Positions 31,918-44,097 of a stretch of 64,000 bases of DNA are shown one piece after another. Every line of letters starts with the position of its first letter. The stretch's first letter is position 1. This DNA is from Microvelia longipes. Its lineage: Eukaryota; Arthropoda; Insecta; Hemiptera; Veliidae. The notes beneath the pieces were generated by a model. It had not been told where the DNA came from, did not search any database, and saw nothing but the letters and a program-made list of their open reading frames with translations. A program made the translations under genes and the position numbers. The stretch covers positions 29,903,931 to 29,967,930 of the forward strand of contig JACMZG010001914.1 in the NCBI GenBank assembly GCA_018340805.1. The letters run 5' to 3'.

Positions 31918-34715
31918 TCCATAAGTACGATTAACTGAAAGCTAGAGTAAAAGACTATACTTACTGCTGGTAGTACACTATAAGTAGTAAAATATGCATA
32001 CTTACTGCTGTAAGTACGGTTACTAAAAGTGGTACAAAAAGAAGCATACTTACTGCTAGTAAGTACGTTTAACTATAAGTAGTACAAAATATGCATACTT
32101 ACTGCTGGTAAGTACGGTTAACTAAAAGTGGTACAAAAGAAGCATACTTACTGCTGGTAAGTACGTTTAACTATAAGTAGTAAAAATATGCATACTTACT
32201 GCTGGTAAGTACGGTTACTAAAAGTACAAAAAGAAGCATACTTACTGCTAGTAAGTACCTGAAAGTAGTACTAAAAGATGCATACTTACTGCTGGTAAGT
32301 ACGTTTAACTATAAGTAGTACAAAAATATGCATACTTACTGCTGGTAAGTACGTTTAACTATAAGTAGTACAAAAATATGCATACTTACTGCTAGTAAGT
32401 ACGGTTAACTAAAACTGGTACAAAAAAGAAGCATACCTACTGCTGGTAAGTACTTTTAACTATAAGTGTACAAAAATATGCATACTTACTGCTGGTAAGT
32501 ACGGTTAACTAAAAGTGGTACAAAAAGAAGCATACTTACTGCTGGTAAGTACGTTAACTAAAAGTACAAAAAGATGCATACTTACTGCTGGTAAGTATAA
32601 CAGTACAAAAAATATGCATACTTACTGTGTAAGTACGTTTAACTAAAGTGGTACAAAAGAAGCATACTTACTGCTAGTAAGTACGTTTAACTATAAGTAG
32701 TACAAAAATATGCATACTTACTGCTGGTAAGTACGGTTAACTAAAAGTGGTACAAAAAGAAGCATACTTACTGCTGGTAAGTACGTTTAACTATAAGTAG
32801 TACAAAAATATGCATACTTACTGCTGGTAAGTACGGTTAACTAAAAGTGGTACAAAAAGAAGCATACTTACTGCTGGTAAGTACGTTTAACTATAAGTAG
32901 TACAAAAATATGCATACTTACTGCTGGTAAGTACGGTTAACTAAAAGTGGTACAAAAAGAAGCATACTACTGCTGGTAAGTACGTTTAACTATAAGTAGT
33001 ACAAAAATATGCATACTTACTGCTAGTAAGTACGGTTAACTAAAACTGGTACAAAAAGAAGCATACCTACTGCTGGTAAGTACTTTTAACTATAAGTAGT
33101 ACAAAAATATGCATACTTACTGCTGGTAAGTACGGTTAACTAAAAGTGGTACAAAAAGAAGCATACTTACTGCTGGTAAGTACGTTTAACTATAAGTAGT
33201 ACAAAAATAGCATACTTACTGCTGGTAAGTACGGTTAACTAAAGTGGTACAAAAGAAGCATACTTACTGCTGGTAAGTACGTTTAACTATAAGTAGTACA
33301 AAATATGCATACTTACTGCTGGTAAGTACGGTTAACTAAAAGTGGTACAAAAAGAAGCATACTTACTGCTGGTAAGTACGTTTAACTATAAGTAGTACAA
33401 AAATATGCATACTTACTGCTGGTAAGTACGGTTAACTAAAAGTGGTACAAAAAGAAGCATACTTACTGCTGGTAAGTACGGTTAACTATAAGTAGTACAA
33501 AAATATGCATACTTATTGCTGGTAAGTACGGTTAACTAAAAGTGGTACAAAAAGAAGCATACTTACTGCTGGTAAGTACGTTTAACTATAAGTAGTACAA
33601 AAATATGCATACTTACTGCTGGTAAGTACGGTTAACTAAAAGTGGTACAAAAAGAAGCATACTTACTGCTGGTAAGTACGGTTAACTATAAGTAGTACAC
33701 AAATATGCATACTTACTGCTGGTAAGTACGGTTAACTAAAAGTGGTACAAAAGAAGCACTTACTGCTGGTAAGTACGTTTACTATAAGTAGTACAAAATA
33801 TGCATACTTACTGCTGGTAAGTACGGTTAACTAAAAGTGGTACAAAAGAAGCATACTTACTGCTGGAAGTACGTTAATAAGTAGTACAAAAATATGCATA
33901 CTTACTGCTGGTAAGTACGGTTAACTAAAAGTGGTACAAAAAGAAGCTACTTACTGCTGGTAAGTACGTTAACTATAAGTAGTACAAAAATATGCATACT
34001 TACTGCTGGTAAGTACGGTTAACTAAAAGTGGTACAAAAAGAAGCATACTTACTGCTGGTAAGTACGTTAACTATAAGTAGTACAAAATATGCATACTTA
34101 CTGCTGTAAGTACGGTTAACTAAAGTGGTACAAAAAAAGCATACTTACTGCTGGTAAGTACGTTTAACTATAAGTAGTACAAAAATATGCATACTTACTG
34201 CTGGTAAGTACGGTTAACTAAAAGTGGTACAAAAAGAAGCATACTTACTGCTGGTAAGTACGTTTAACTATAAGTAGTACAAAAATATGCATACTTACTG
34301 CGGTAAGTACGGTTAACTAAAAGTGGTACAAAAAAAGCATACTTACTGCTGGTAAGTACGTTTAACTATAAGTAGTACAAAAATATGCATACTTACTGCT
34401 GGTAAGTACGGTTAACTAAAGTGGTACAAAAGAAGCATACTTACTGCTGGTAAAGTACGTTTAACTATAAGTAGTACAAAAATATGCATACTTACTGCTG
34501 GTAAGTACGGTTAACTAAAGTGGTACAAAAAGAAGCATACTTACTGCTGGTAAGTACGGTTAACTATAAGTAGTAAAAAATATGCAACTTACTGCTGGTA
34601 AGTACGGTTAACCAAAAGTGGTACAAAAAGAAGCATACTTAGTAAGTACGGTTACTATAAGTAGTACAAAAAGATGCATACTTATTGCTGGCAAGTGCGG
34701 TTAATTAAAAGTGGT
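31918..34715. repeat. 2.8-kb satellite: alternating 50-bp A and B subunits
   Basis: About 56 tandem subunits of roughly 48-50 bp. Two types alternate, giving a dimeric repeat of about 100 bp: A contains CGGTTAACTAAAAGTGGTAC and AAAAAGAAGC, while B contains CGTTTAACTATAAGTAGTAC and AAAAATATGC. Both then share ATACTTACTGCTGGTAAGTA, in which ACTTAC and GTAAGT are inverted repeats around TGCTG. Identity is highest in the middle (about 32650-34560) and lower at the left edge. Most variation is 1-2 base indels in A runs. No reading frame spans it. Confidence 0.97.
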
Positions 34716-35754
34716 ACAAAAAGAATAATTTTAAATAGCTAAATCTCTAGATAGTCTTAAATCTCTATATCTAATATGTAGAATTGAGATTTATTTACAA
34801 AGTAAGCCATTAAAATTTTCGTTTTTAAATATTATGAATTTACAGCAAAGTATATAAGTGCTTTAGTGTAATTGAAGTGCAATATCATCCAAGGACTCCT
34901 CGTATATTGATATTTCTTTAAATAGTCATCACGGTATTACTCGAATAACTAATGTTGTTGCTATTAGTTAAATATAAACAAATACATAAATATTATAAAA
35001 TGTATTCAGATCTTATTTTAAAAAAGTTAAAAGGAAATTAAATTTTTTATTCCTAACTATGCAGAGCTTACTACTTATGAAGTATTATATATGACACAAA
35101 ATAATTAAATAAATAATTAATATTAGATAAAATCATTTTATTGTAGTCATTTTCTATTGGTTTTATGATGTAGTATTTCATGATTTTTCTAACCTTAATA
35201 ATATTTATATTTTATCCTTTGACGTTTATAAGCAGGGCATAAAAGCTAAAATCTAGAATTTATATAAGCCAGTAATTACCTGTTGATTATTTTATTTAGA
35301 TTTTAAAGTGATTTATGAGCAAAATTAGCAAGTGATCTTTATGGTTATAATCATATTAGAGTTTGAAAATGAAAATACTAATTACACTTCTAGTCCTTAC
35401 TATATCTCTAATTATAGTAGTACCAGGTTATATTGATATTTTAATAATTAAAAATGTCCATATAGTGTGCTTTATTATACGTATGACTCTACATGTACAT
35501 TGTTGATTTTTTTTTTACTTTCCTATTCCTTAAAAAAATTGGAGAGAAAAGTATTGAAATAGAGATAAATATTACATCCAATTTTCACCAAATGTCCAAG
35601 TAACTAGTCAGTCATATATATTCAGATAATCGAAAAATAACTTTGTGTCAGTTTACTTACAAGTATCAGTTTGTATCAGTGTGTATAATTAAATATGGTT
35701 GAAGCTGTAGTAAATGCAATTCCTCTAAATTTTGTTTAAATTTAAGTAAGCGAA
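34716..35754. other. No gene recognised
   Basis: AT-rich flank to the right of the satellite, with no recognisable element or coding region. Confidence 0.4.
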
Positions 35755-36015
35755 AAGTTCTTATTACTTTTGTTACTCATTACGTTCTTATTACTTTTGT
35801 TACTCATTATGTTCTTATTACTTTTGTTACTCATTTGTTCTACATTATGTTACTCATTATGTTCTTTTAATTTTTTTTTACTCATTATTTCTTATTACTT
35901 TTGTTACTCATTATGTTTATTAATTTTTTTACTCATTATGTTATTATTACTTTTGTTACTCATTATATTCTTATTACTTTTGTTACTCATTATGTTCTTA
36001 TTACCTTTCTTACAT
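35755..36015. repeat. 27-bp minisatellite (TTATTACTTTTGTTACTCAT)
   Basis: About nine units of roughly 27 bp, TTATTACTTTTGTTACTCAT followed by TATGTTC, several shortened. Because 27 is a multiple of three, a leucine-rich frame stays open on plus (35770-36090) and an SNKSNKN frame on minus. Both are artefacts. Confidence 0.93.
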
Positions 36016-36204
36016 ACTAAGTGGAATGAGATATCTTTTAATTGGAATCGTGATATTATTTTATTTATAACACACCACATTTCTAATTGAAGACTCATTT
36101 TCAATTGTAAATAAGCCGATAAATTTGTAACTAGAGTTTCAAAAAGAGAAATTTGATTACTCTCATATATTGATTGGATCTGATATCATGTGAGTCTGTA
36201 TAAT

Positions 36205-36500
36205 TATTACCTTTCCTAACCTACTAACGTAGGTATAAGGAAAAGTATTGTGATCGACCTATAAATCCGAAATCGAGGTTTCACCTTAATTATCCGGTTG
36301 AGGCTTTTTGATGACGTTCTCAGTGGTTTTCATCATGCTGTCCATTTGTTTGTGTCACGTATGACTCTCGCTGTATTTAAGCTAGAGAGTTAATACTTGA
36401 CACAAAAATCAAACATTAAGTCTAGTTGTGCTGTCTGGAAGATGATATTTTTCAAACTACCATAACCTATTTTGCTAAGTCTTCAAATATTTTAAAAAAT
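36205..36500 (+). mobile_element. Diverged 5S-composite 5' module
   Basis: CCTTTCCTAACCTACTAACG, AAATCCGAAATCGAGG, GGCTTTTTGATGACG, GGTTTTCATCATGCTGTCC and TGACTCTCGCTGTATTTAAG follow family order but are diverged, like 16455-16690. This is probably an older subfamily. Confidence 0.7.
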
Positions 36501-36835
36501 CATTAAAAATCGAACATATTATCGATTAAGTGAAAAAATTTTAACAAAAATGTACATCTATAGTTAATCAGTCTTCCACCAAGCTAAATTTATGATATAG
36601 GGCTCCATATTGACAATATAATTTTAAAATTTCATCGCTTTTAATTTATAACTTTGAATTTGCTTACTGCTCCTTGAGATTCAACATATTTTTTAATAGC
36701 GGAACACATAATAAATTAGAAATTCCATAGTTATTACTCTTTTAGTTTTTATGCTATAGGCAAACATGTATTTTTTTTAATGACTTGTGACGTGATTGCA
36801 AGAATCGGTATAGGCAATCAACATTGCAAATTTAT

Positions 36836-37465
36836 TACTTTTTCTCATTTATACCGTAGGTATATAGGAAAATTATTGTGTTTGCAAAAAAAATCCAAAG
36901 CCGTTCTCCTCCTGAGTGGTTTTGTGTGTATGAGTGTGTGTTATTATCGTAGTGCCGAGTGTATTTATGCTAGAAAGTTGAAATTTTGTAAAAAAAAATC
37001 AGTCTACCGCTGTTGTGCTATACGAAAAATATTTTTATGACGTCATTAACCTGCAATAATGGCACTGCGAAAATTTCGAAAACTCATAAAACGCAGAAAA
37101 ATAATGCGATCAAATTGAGATTTGACACGCATGTGACTATGTATAAGAATAACATATTTGTCAAGTTTCTTCTCATTATCAGCATTATTTCAATTTTTAT
37201 TGAATGACTTGGGTACGTGTTTTAAAAAATTGTAAAAAAATCAGAAAAATAATTCAAATAAGTTGAAATTTAGGTCAAGTGTTTACCTTTTTTTATTAAA
37301 TAAGTACACTAAGTTTCGTTTTAATACGACAAGTATATTCATGATTTTTGTTGGATCATACAAATTAAGGAGCATTGAGCGTGGTTAATGCTCTATGGGT
37401 GACCGCTGAGAATGATACTGATACATTTACTATCTGAAGACGGATGAAGCAAGTCCAAAGGTATG
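36836..37465 (+). mobile_element. 5S-composite repeat, near full length
   Basis: Starts ACTTTTTCTCATTTATACCG. The CCGGGAT/CGTTTTA part of the 5' module is internally deleted (about 36900). TGACGTCA lies at 37038-37045. The 5S-like segment at 37353-37412 has TTAAGGAGCATTGAGCGTGG and CTATGGGTGACCGCTGAGAA. It then stops in the first tail block (GAAGACGGATGAAGCAAGTCC). The 86- and 64-codon frames are shadows. Confidence 0.87.
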
Positions 37466-37544
37466 CTAGACCAAATGCTCTAAGATTTCCATTAGGTCCA
37501 TTAGGTGTCAACTAAGAACAATATCTTGTTCCGGTCTGTGTCTC

Positions 37545-37972
37545 AGAAAGAACTGAATCAATTCTACTTACTTTGAGTTAGTAAGATAGTTTTGTTTTTA
37601 GCTACACAGAGTTTAAGATTGTAGTAAGTAGCTACACATAAAGTGTAGTCTTCTTACTGCATAGAGTAAGTAGAATGTGTAATCTACTTTCTTCTTAGAG
37701 TAAATAGAAAGTGTAGTCTACTTTCTGCTTAGAGTATGTAGAAAGCGTTGTCTACTTTCTGCTTAGAGTAAGTAGATAGTGTTGTCTACTTTCAGTAAGT
37801 TGAAATTGTAGTCTACTTTCTGCTTAGAATAAGTAGATAGTGTTGTCTACTTTCTGCTTAGAGTAAGTAGAAAGCGTTGTCTACTTTCAGTAAGTAGTAA
37901 GTGTAGTGTACTTTCTGCTTAGAGTAAGTAGAAAGTAAAGTCTAGTTTCTGCTTAGAGTAAATACTATAGGC
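37545..37972. repeat. 34-bp minisatellite with CTTTCTGCTTAGAGTAAGTAG units
   Basis: About 11 imperfect units of roughly 34 bp. Each holds an interrupted palindrome: CTTTCTGCTTA, GAG, then TAAGTAGAAAG (one mismatch). It shares the TACTT / TAAGTA style with the large satellite 3 kb to the left, but the sequences are otherwise different. Confidence 0.92.
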
Positions 37973-39741
37973 TTTTAACAAGTGGTTCCTTTCTCTTTCT
38001 GCAATCCCTTTCCACTGATGTGTTTTTGGGCCGCTTGTATTTAAACTTTATTATATTTGTTACAATAATGTTACCAAACTTGTTCAACTAGGCGTTGCAT
38101 GAAATATTACTTTTTAATTAATTTAATTCGATTTGATCATTAAATTGATTAATTTATCTTTAGCAATATTTTGACTTAATAGAGTCAGAAAATAAATCGG
38201 AGTCCAAATTATTATGTGATATTTAAAACAACATTAAAAGAGCAGCATTATTTAATTAAAGATATAAATTTAATTTAATTGCCTTTAATTACAGACTGTA
38301 GTCTTATATTATTACCTACTTAATAAATTTGAAATTCTAAATTAATATTTAAATCGTGTGTGGTACAAATTATGAATAAAAAAAATTTAAAAAAATAAGG
38401 ATGCAGAATTTACAAATTTTTGTGTTTTAATATTAATTGGTCTTAACATTTAAATTTTGACTAAAAAGTGGATTTAATTACAACTATTAGCATCATAAAA
38501 TATAAAAGTAGGATATAGAAGTTTTAAATAGATTATGCCTTAATTTGTCATTGAAACATTTTACAATGAAAAATTGTTAATATTTAGTGATGTGAAGTCG
38601 AGGACTTCGGAGAAATAATAATAATCATTTATTTATTTATACATTATTAATAATCTTTTACAAAAAATATATAGTATTTTTTAATGTATGAGTCTTGAAG
38701 GTGTAACCAGTGCGAGGGCTTTGCTTTCTTTACCGTTCTAACATTTTTATGATTTTAAGTTTTCTCATTTAAAATTAATAAAATAAATATAAATAAATAT
38801 CAATGAAAAAAATAAGTAATAATGATTAGAATATGATAAATCATAGTGTAGGAATACTATTTTATGTACTTTAACAATATCGATAGCAATAACTTCACCT
38901 GTCACAGTAGTATAAATTAATTTTAATTGACAAACACAATAAAACGTAAAAAAAATCAATTTATAACTGATAATGGACGAAAAATGGTTATACTACTTGA
39001 AACCCAAAAGCAGAATTCACTTTTAGATAAAAAGGAGTGCAAAAGCATTGAATCAAAGCCCTTTCTCGCTTAGTTCTAGATACCGCTCTCTTTGTCGGCG
39101 TCGATATTACAAACTTAATTTCCCCTCAACCCTCTTTATCTTCCTGTATCCCCTTCCTATTTTTATCATTTATTACCTATCTTAATTTTATTTGTGATAA
39201 ACATTATGCAACTTTTTTTCACTTTTATGTATTTTTTATTGTAATGTACATAATCATGGATACATGGTTATATAAGAATTAAAAAAATATTTAAATTAAA
39301 TTATTCATACCATTTCATAAATTATTGGTTTGCGTCCTCCAAAAAATTTCGATAGAGGAAAAAAATAATTCATATTTTCCTGAGGTCCCCCTGAGCCCAT
39401 GGGCCCCCCACGGTTGTGGGGTCTGCTGGTACCTATTTTTGCCACTGATTACAGGAACTATAAAGTCGTAATCTATCTTGTTTTTCTTACTTCATAATGT
39501 TTATTTCCTGACCTTGTGATGTTAAACAGCTATATATTTATTACACATTTTATTTGGATTAACCACACTACAGCTGAAGTTTTTCAACTACTTCGTGTTC
39601 TTAATGTTCAGGCCCGTAGAGTGCGTCCAGTTTTTTGCTGATTGTTGTAAACAAGGAGTAAAAGTTTGTTTTTTCCAAGTGAAAAAAATATTTATATACG
39701 AACACAAGACACAGAGGATAAAGGATTATTATAAAGTAGGT
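37973..39741. other. No gene recognised
   Basis: AT-rich. A GC-rich hairpin CCCCAC-GGTT-GTGGGG lies near 39406-39422. The 64-codon minus frame at 38765-38959 has no domain. Confidence 0.4.
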
Positions 39742-40000
39742 ATTGGTAACGAAAAGGATTGTAAGAAAGAGTAAAAAAGATCACATTAGATTTATCACAA
39801 TTAAGTACAAGTTTATTTTCATCAGCCCAACGACAGAGGGCATCCAAGTTATTTTGAAAGCATCGACTGAATTCTGGACCAGTGATCTGCTTCTAGATTT
39901 TGAGGTCATCTGCAAAATGTTCATGTTCACAATCATGTACCGAACTTACATCCATCATCAAGCTTAAGAGCCGGGGACTTATTGTTATAATTATTTACTT
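39742..40000 (-). pseudogene. LINE reverse transcriptase fragment
   Basis: The minus strand reads SSVHDCEHEHFADDLKI, a stop, and then NNLDALCRWADENKLVLNCDKS, allowing one frame change. F-A-D-D is the catalytic box of LINE reverse transcriptases, and the DLDALxxWxxxNKLxLNxxKC-like block downstream is typical of the jockey/RTE/CR1 groups. About 80 residues remain and are interrupted, so it is a relic. The 74-codon plus frame here (39743-39967) is its shadow. Confidence 0.7.
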
Positions 40001-41299
40001 GATGAACTCCAGAAGTTGGAAAAATTGAAGCAGACAGGACATTGGAAATTTATAATGTATAAACACAAAATAATTATTTCGGAAGACACTGGACTCATCA
40101 GAATTATTTCTTAAGCACTTATAAAAAGTAGAGTTTTAGTTAAAAAATAAGTTTCTGGTTAAATAGAGCCAAAGCTAATTGGAAAATACGTACGGACATG
40201 ACAGTGTTAAATTAAAACATACTATGTTTTAGTAGATTTTCATTTTTTTTAAGCTTCAATGGGTTATATCAAGTAACTGTAATAAAGTGGTTCACCGATA
40301 GAGAATAAAGATGTACTGTCAAAGACAATTGGAAAAACAAAACATTCTGAATATTAAAATAAAATTTTAAGTGTTGACTTTATAACCGTGAAAACAAGAC
40401 TTAAATCAAATAGAACTTCTTATAAATATAGTAGACAAATAAATCTCAATGTACAATAGGAGAAACTTATAAATTGTAGTCGACAAGACGTGTTTCCGTG
40501 ACACATTTAAGTCCAGGATATTTCTAAGTATAGTGATTTCATAGTTCAAAAAGGCGTAAAGTTAGAAAACAAGCGGTTAAGTTTCATACTTGCTTTGGTA
40601 TCGAGAACTTCACGTCCAACATGCTTACTGTATTTGAAAAGGTTGCTAAGTTAAGCGGCGTGGAACGGTAGCTGGATAGAAACGCGAAAGATAATTTTTT
40701 TCAAAGTTAAGATAAACCGTTTCGGATCACTTGAAAAAGAGGTTTAAAAATAAATATGTAAGGTTTTTTTATTTTTTTTAAATATACCCATAAAGCCCAT
40801 ATATCTATGTAAATAAATACTTAATTAATACTATTAAAACGCACTAAAATAATCCCATATATTTGTAGTATATATATCCTACAATAGAGGTTTGTATCTA
40901 CTTTTTCTATATTTATATGATGAAACTATATTAAATGGTTGTATAGATATTTTGTATTAAATGTTTTGATAATTTGTATAAAATAAGTTCATAAAAATAC
41001 ATTTCTAACTCAGATTCCACCTACTCGAAATAGATTCAGATAATGTTTCTCAGGATGCATGAGAAAATGTTTTTATATACCAACATGACAATTTTTTTGT
41101 AGAAGTAAAGAATATAGAAAAAATAAAATATTTTAAATAATGATCAGATAATAAAAAATAATTATTACACAAAAGTGTGCTAGAATTAATTAATACATTT
41201 TTTATGTCGTTATGAGTGCGGAAGAGAGTATAGCTCATAAATTATTATAGGTTTAAACGCAGTTGCATATCTGCATTGCCAAGTGTTATGGAAGTAGGA
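40001..41299. other. No gene recognised
   Basis: AT-rich, no domain or array seen. It may include decayed LINE sequence on the left. Confidence 0.4.
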
Positions 41300-41309
41300 T
41301 TTAAAGCAC

Positions 41310-41311
41310 TT

Positions 41312-41360
<49 letters not shown>

Positions 41361-41401
41361 TATATATATATAGACACACACACACACAACAACACACACA
41401 T

Positions 41402-41470
<69 letters not shown>
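41310..41470. repeat. (TA)n and (AC)n compound microsatellite
   Basis: About 160 bp of TA with a CACACACACACAACAACACACACA island at 41373-41399. The 77- and 99-codon minus frames across it are artefacts. Confidence 0.95.
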
Positions 41471-41475
<5 letters not shown>

Positions 41476-41707
41476 CACTTACGTGTGTGTGTTCATTATG
41501 TGTATGCATTTATTTAAAGAAAAAAATAAGGTACTATGAGAATGACAAAGCAATACAGGAGGATAATAATAGTGAGATTTGAGGTTTTCTTGAAAATTTT
41601 CTGAGGATCTATATCTGCTAATAAGTACTTAAAGTTTTGTAAACATTTTCTATTCAATTAAATCAGGGTTTAATGTACCAAGGTAGAATGATGATGTACT
41701 ATTTGTT

Positions 41708-42010
41708 CAATAATTGTTTACTTTTCCTCTAAAATGTAAAGTAAACCGGAAGAGCAGTCAGAAACCGAGATTTTACCTGAATTTTTCGTCCCAGGCGTTT
41801 TTAAGACTTACTGAGTGGTTTTTACAAAATTGTCTGTCCGTATGTTTGTGTCTGTTACTATAGTAGATCTCAGAGTATTTTTGCTAGAGAGTTTGAATTC
41901 GATAATGACTTAGTTGACTTTGAGACTCATTTGATAATGAGTTAAATTTGAGTTTTTTTCCGGCGCAATAATGACTCAGCAAACATTAAAAATTCATAAA
42001 ACGCGGAAAG
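41708..42010 (+). mobile_element. 5S-composite 5' module, diverged
   Basis: Starts ACTTTTCCTCTAAAATGTAAA, with CAGAAACCGAGATTTTACC, AAGACTTACTGAGTGGTTTT, ATTGTCTGTCCGTATG and GCGCAATAATGACTCAGCAAA in family order. It is truncated before the 5S part and followed by the Penelope-like element. Confidence 0.75.
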
Positions 42011-42163
42011 TGTTTCGATCGATAAAAAAGACCCCAACCTTTTTTTAAAAAAATATAATATTATTTGTAAAAGAGTAAATTTCTTTGACTGGTATTTTGT
42101 ATAATATATATAATTAAAATTTATGAAGACTGCAGTCCTATAATAATATTAATTTATTTAATA

Positions 42164-42215
42164 ATTATCGCAACGTTTCGCTGAGCAAAGCTATAAGCAT
42201 CTTTAATCTTAGGTG
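42164..42215 (-). ncRNA. Hammerhead-ribozyme-like motif, left arm, degenerate
   Basis: Minus strand: AAGATGC, a stem-II-like stretch, then CAGCGAAACGTTGCGAT. GCGAAAC is the downstream half of the hammerhead core; the upstream CUGANGA half is changed to TTAAAGA. Penelope-like elements are known to carry hammerhead motifs in their terminal repeats. Confidence 0.4.
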
Positions 42216-42394
42216 ATTGAATTAATTGCACAAAATAAAACTAAATCAAATCGAAAATAGTAACCCAAAATTTATAATAACTTAAACAATTGAAAATAAT
42301 TTAAAACAAAAATTGTCAGAAAACATTAACAGGTTAGGAAGGTAGGGACAAAATTGTAACTGAAGGGTGATTTGTATTTACAGAAAAGGAGGTA

Positions 42395-42613
42395 CTACAT
42401 TTTTATATGTACTATAATATTCGAGCTAATACTATTTATATTATTTGTTTCCTGTTTTTTATTTATGGTATAAGGGTCGGTTTTGATGCAAAGACTTTCC
42501 AAAATGCGTCGTTTGTTCAAATGTTTTTCGGAATGTAGGACTTTAACATTTTCATTATCAAGATTATGTTTTTTTTTGGTTGTATGTTCAGCTATAGCTG
42601 TATGTGTGTCCAA
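42395..42613 (-). CDS. GIY-YIG endonuclease C-terminus of a Penelope-like element (partial)
   Basis: A 72-residue frame. Residues 5-50 (TAIAEHTTKKKHNLD, then VKVLHSEKHLNKRRILES, then IKTDPYTIN) match the end of the GIY-YIG nuclease domain found at the C-terminus of Penelope-like reverse transcriptases: the A-x-AEH..H block, the V-L block, and the catalytic-type glutamate in RRILESL (E39). The N-terminal GIY and YIG motifs and the whole reverse transcriptase are absent. The ATG is simply the first one after the inverted arm joins, so it is not a true start. It would act in target-site nicking if whole. I expect no product from this copy. Confidence 0.7.
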   Translation of the reverse strand: MDTHTAIAEHTTKKKHNLDNENVKVLHSEKHLNKRRILESLCIKTDPYTINKKQETNNINSISSNIIVHIKM

Positions 42614-42703
42614 ATGATTGATTATAAATTATTTTAAATTTATTACGAATTTTGAGTTACTATTTTCGATTTAATTTAGTTTTATTTTGTGCAATTGATT
42701 TAC

Positions 42704-42736
42704 TCGTCTGAAGATGCTGAGTGATAACGTTGTGAT
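42704..42736 (+). ncRNA. Hammerhead-ribozyme-like motif, right arm, degenerate
   Basis: CGTCTGAAGATGCTGAGTG followed by ATAACGTTGTG. The CTGAAGA half of the core is intact, while the GAAA half is changed to GATAA. Complementary damage to the left arm: neither arm has a whole core. Confidence 0.4.
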
Positions 42737-42797
42737 AATTATTAAATTAATTAATATTACTATAGGACTGCAGTCTTCGTAAATTTTAATTATATAA

Positions 42798-44097
42798 ATT
42801 ATTATTTCTACTGCAAATAGTGCTTTGTTGTTGTTGTATTTCTTGTTTATGCCCCACCAAACTAAATCATGGTGGGCATTAACTACTTTTGATAACTATG
42901 AGTTTATCTTCTTTATTTGTTTCTTTTGTGTGGATGTAAAATGAATGTTCTCTTATTGTCCTTGATTACCGACACCACTAATCTATTATTTTCAGGTCTT
43001 TCGTAGTGATCATTCCATTTCTTTTGTTAATTAATAAGCTCTATATTGCTAGGTGTCTTATCATAGGGTTTGTTTCTTATTTCCATTTCATTTGTTTATG
43101 TTCTTTCTTGATGTTTTCTTTACAAGCAATTATTTTCTTCTTTTAGTGTTTTTCTTCTTCATCTTCTGCCACTTACTTTGTATACTTAAAATTTAAATTG
43201 TAATTATATTTTATTATTCCACTTAATTTAATGATTATTTGTATTATTATAATTTTGTTTTTAGTTTTAGGATATCCCACTGCTTAATTCTAATTTTATT
43301 TACAATTCTTTTAAATACATTTATTAAAAAAGAAAATTATTGTATTATCAAAATTGTCCCTTAAACTAATAATATCCTCAAAAAATGATTAGTCATAAAT
43401 GTTTATATATATTTTTTTAATTGCTATGAGTGAACATTTTGCATTTAAAGTTGTTTTAAAAAAAAACTAGGAGGGTAGTTTTTTGTAATTCTTTAATTGC
43501 TAATAGAACAATGTTATTTTTCTAATCAAAATGTTACCGCCTTCGAGGGGGGAAAAGGCGGGGCGTTAACAGTAATGGAAGGATGGACTATGTATATACG
43601 CAAGCGTGAAACCCATAGAGGGTTTAGCCATGTTGTGCATGGGAAACTGTTTCTCTTAAACATGTTTCGTGAAAGATTTTTCCAAACTTACAGCCTGCTG
43701 CTAAAAATGTGTGTCACTACAATAAATATATATAACCACATAAATTGTTACATATACACCACTTATATCTTTCTAATTGTGACTTTGTTTGTCACATAAA
43801 ATAGACAATTTACGATAATCAGTCGATAATCGACCAATGTTTTATAACTTCGACTAGCCCCGCGGAGGAAGCATAAAATAAATAACAACCACGTCTCTCA
43901 ACTTAGTGGTGATAACTACTCATTAGAGTCAATGTGTGGTCATTATTTTTTATTTGTTGTGTTTTGATTCTGCTATTTTATAAAAATATATTTTAATATA
44001 AAAGTTAACTGGAATCTTAAGTCTTTTCTATACGAGACTCAATATACTTAGACTTTCACCCTAGCAGAATTTAGCTGCTAGCCATTCAAATGTTTAT
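42798..44097. other. No gene recognised
   Basis: AT-rich. The minus strand around 42850-43150 gives short coding-like pieces (MEIRNKPYDKTPSNIELIN, then a stop), possibly further retroelement remains. The 100-codon plus frame at 43497-43799 has no recognised domain. Confidence 0.35.

Larger units (their letters stand above)
42106..42797 (-). mobile_element. Penelope-like element, 5'-truncated, with inverted terminal arms
   Basis: The arms (42106-42300 and the reverse complement of 42625-42797) match over about 180 bp with roughly 85-90% identity by eye, including GAAGACTGCAGTCCTATA and CACAAAATAAAACTAAAT. Between them, on minus, lies the last part of a GIY-YIG endonuclease, the C-terminal domain of Penelope-like retroelements. 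Terminal repeats in direct or inverted form are known for this group. The reverse transcriptase is missing. This 692-bp unit is therefore a truncated, non-autonomous copy. Confidence 0.75.

Noticed and set aside
31918..34715. CRISPR array
   Set aside because: Alternating subunits are contiguous with no unique spacers, and the context is eukaryotic with no cas genes.
35770..36090. 106-codon hydrophobic ORF
   Set aside because: Most of it is the 27-bp minisatellite translated in frame.
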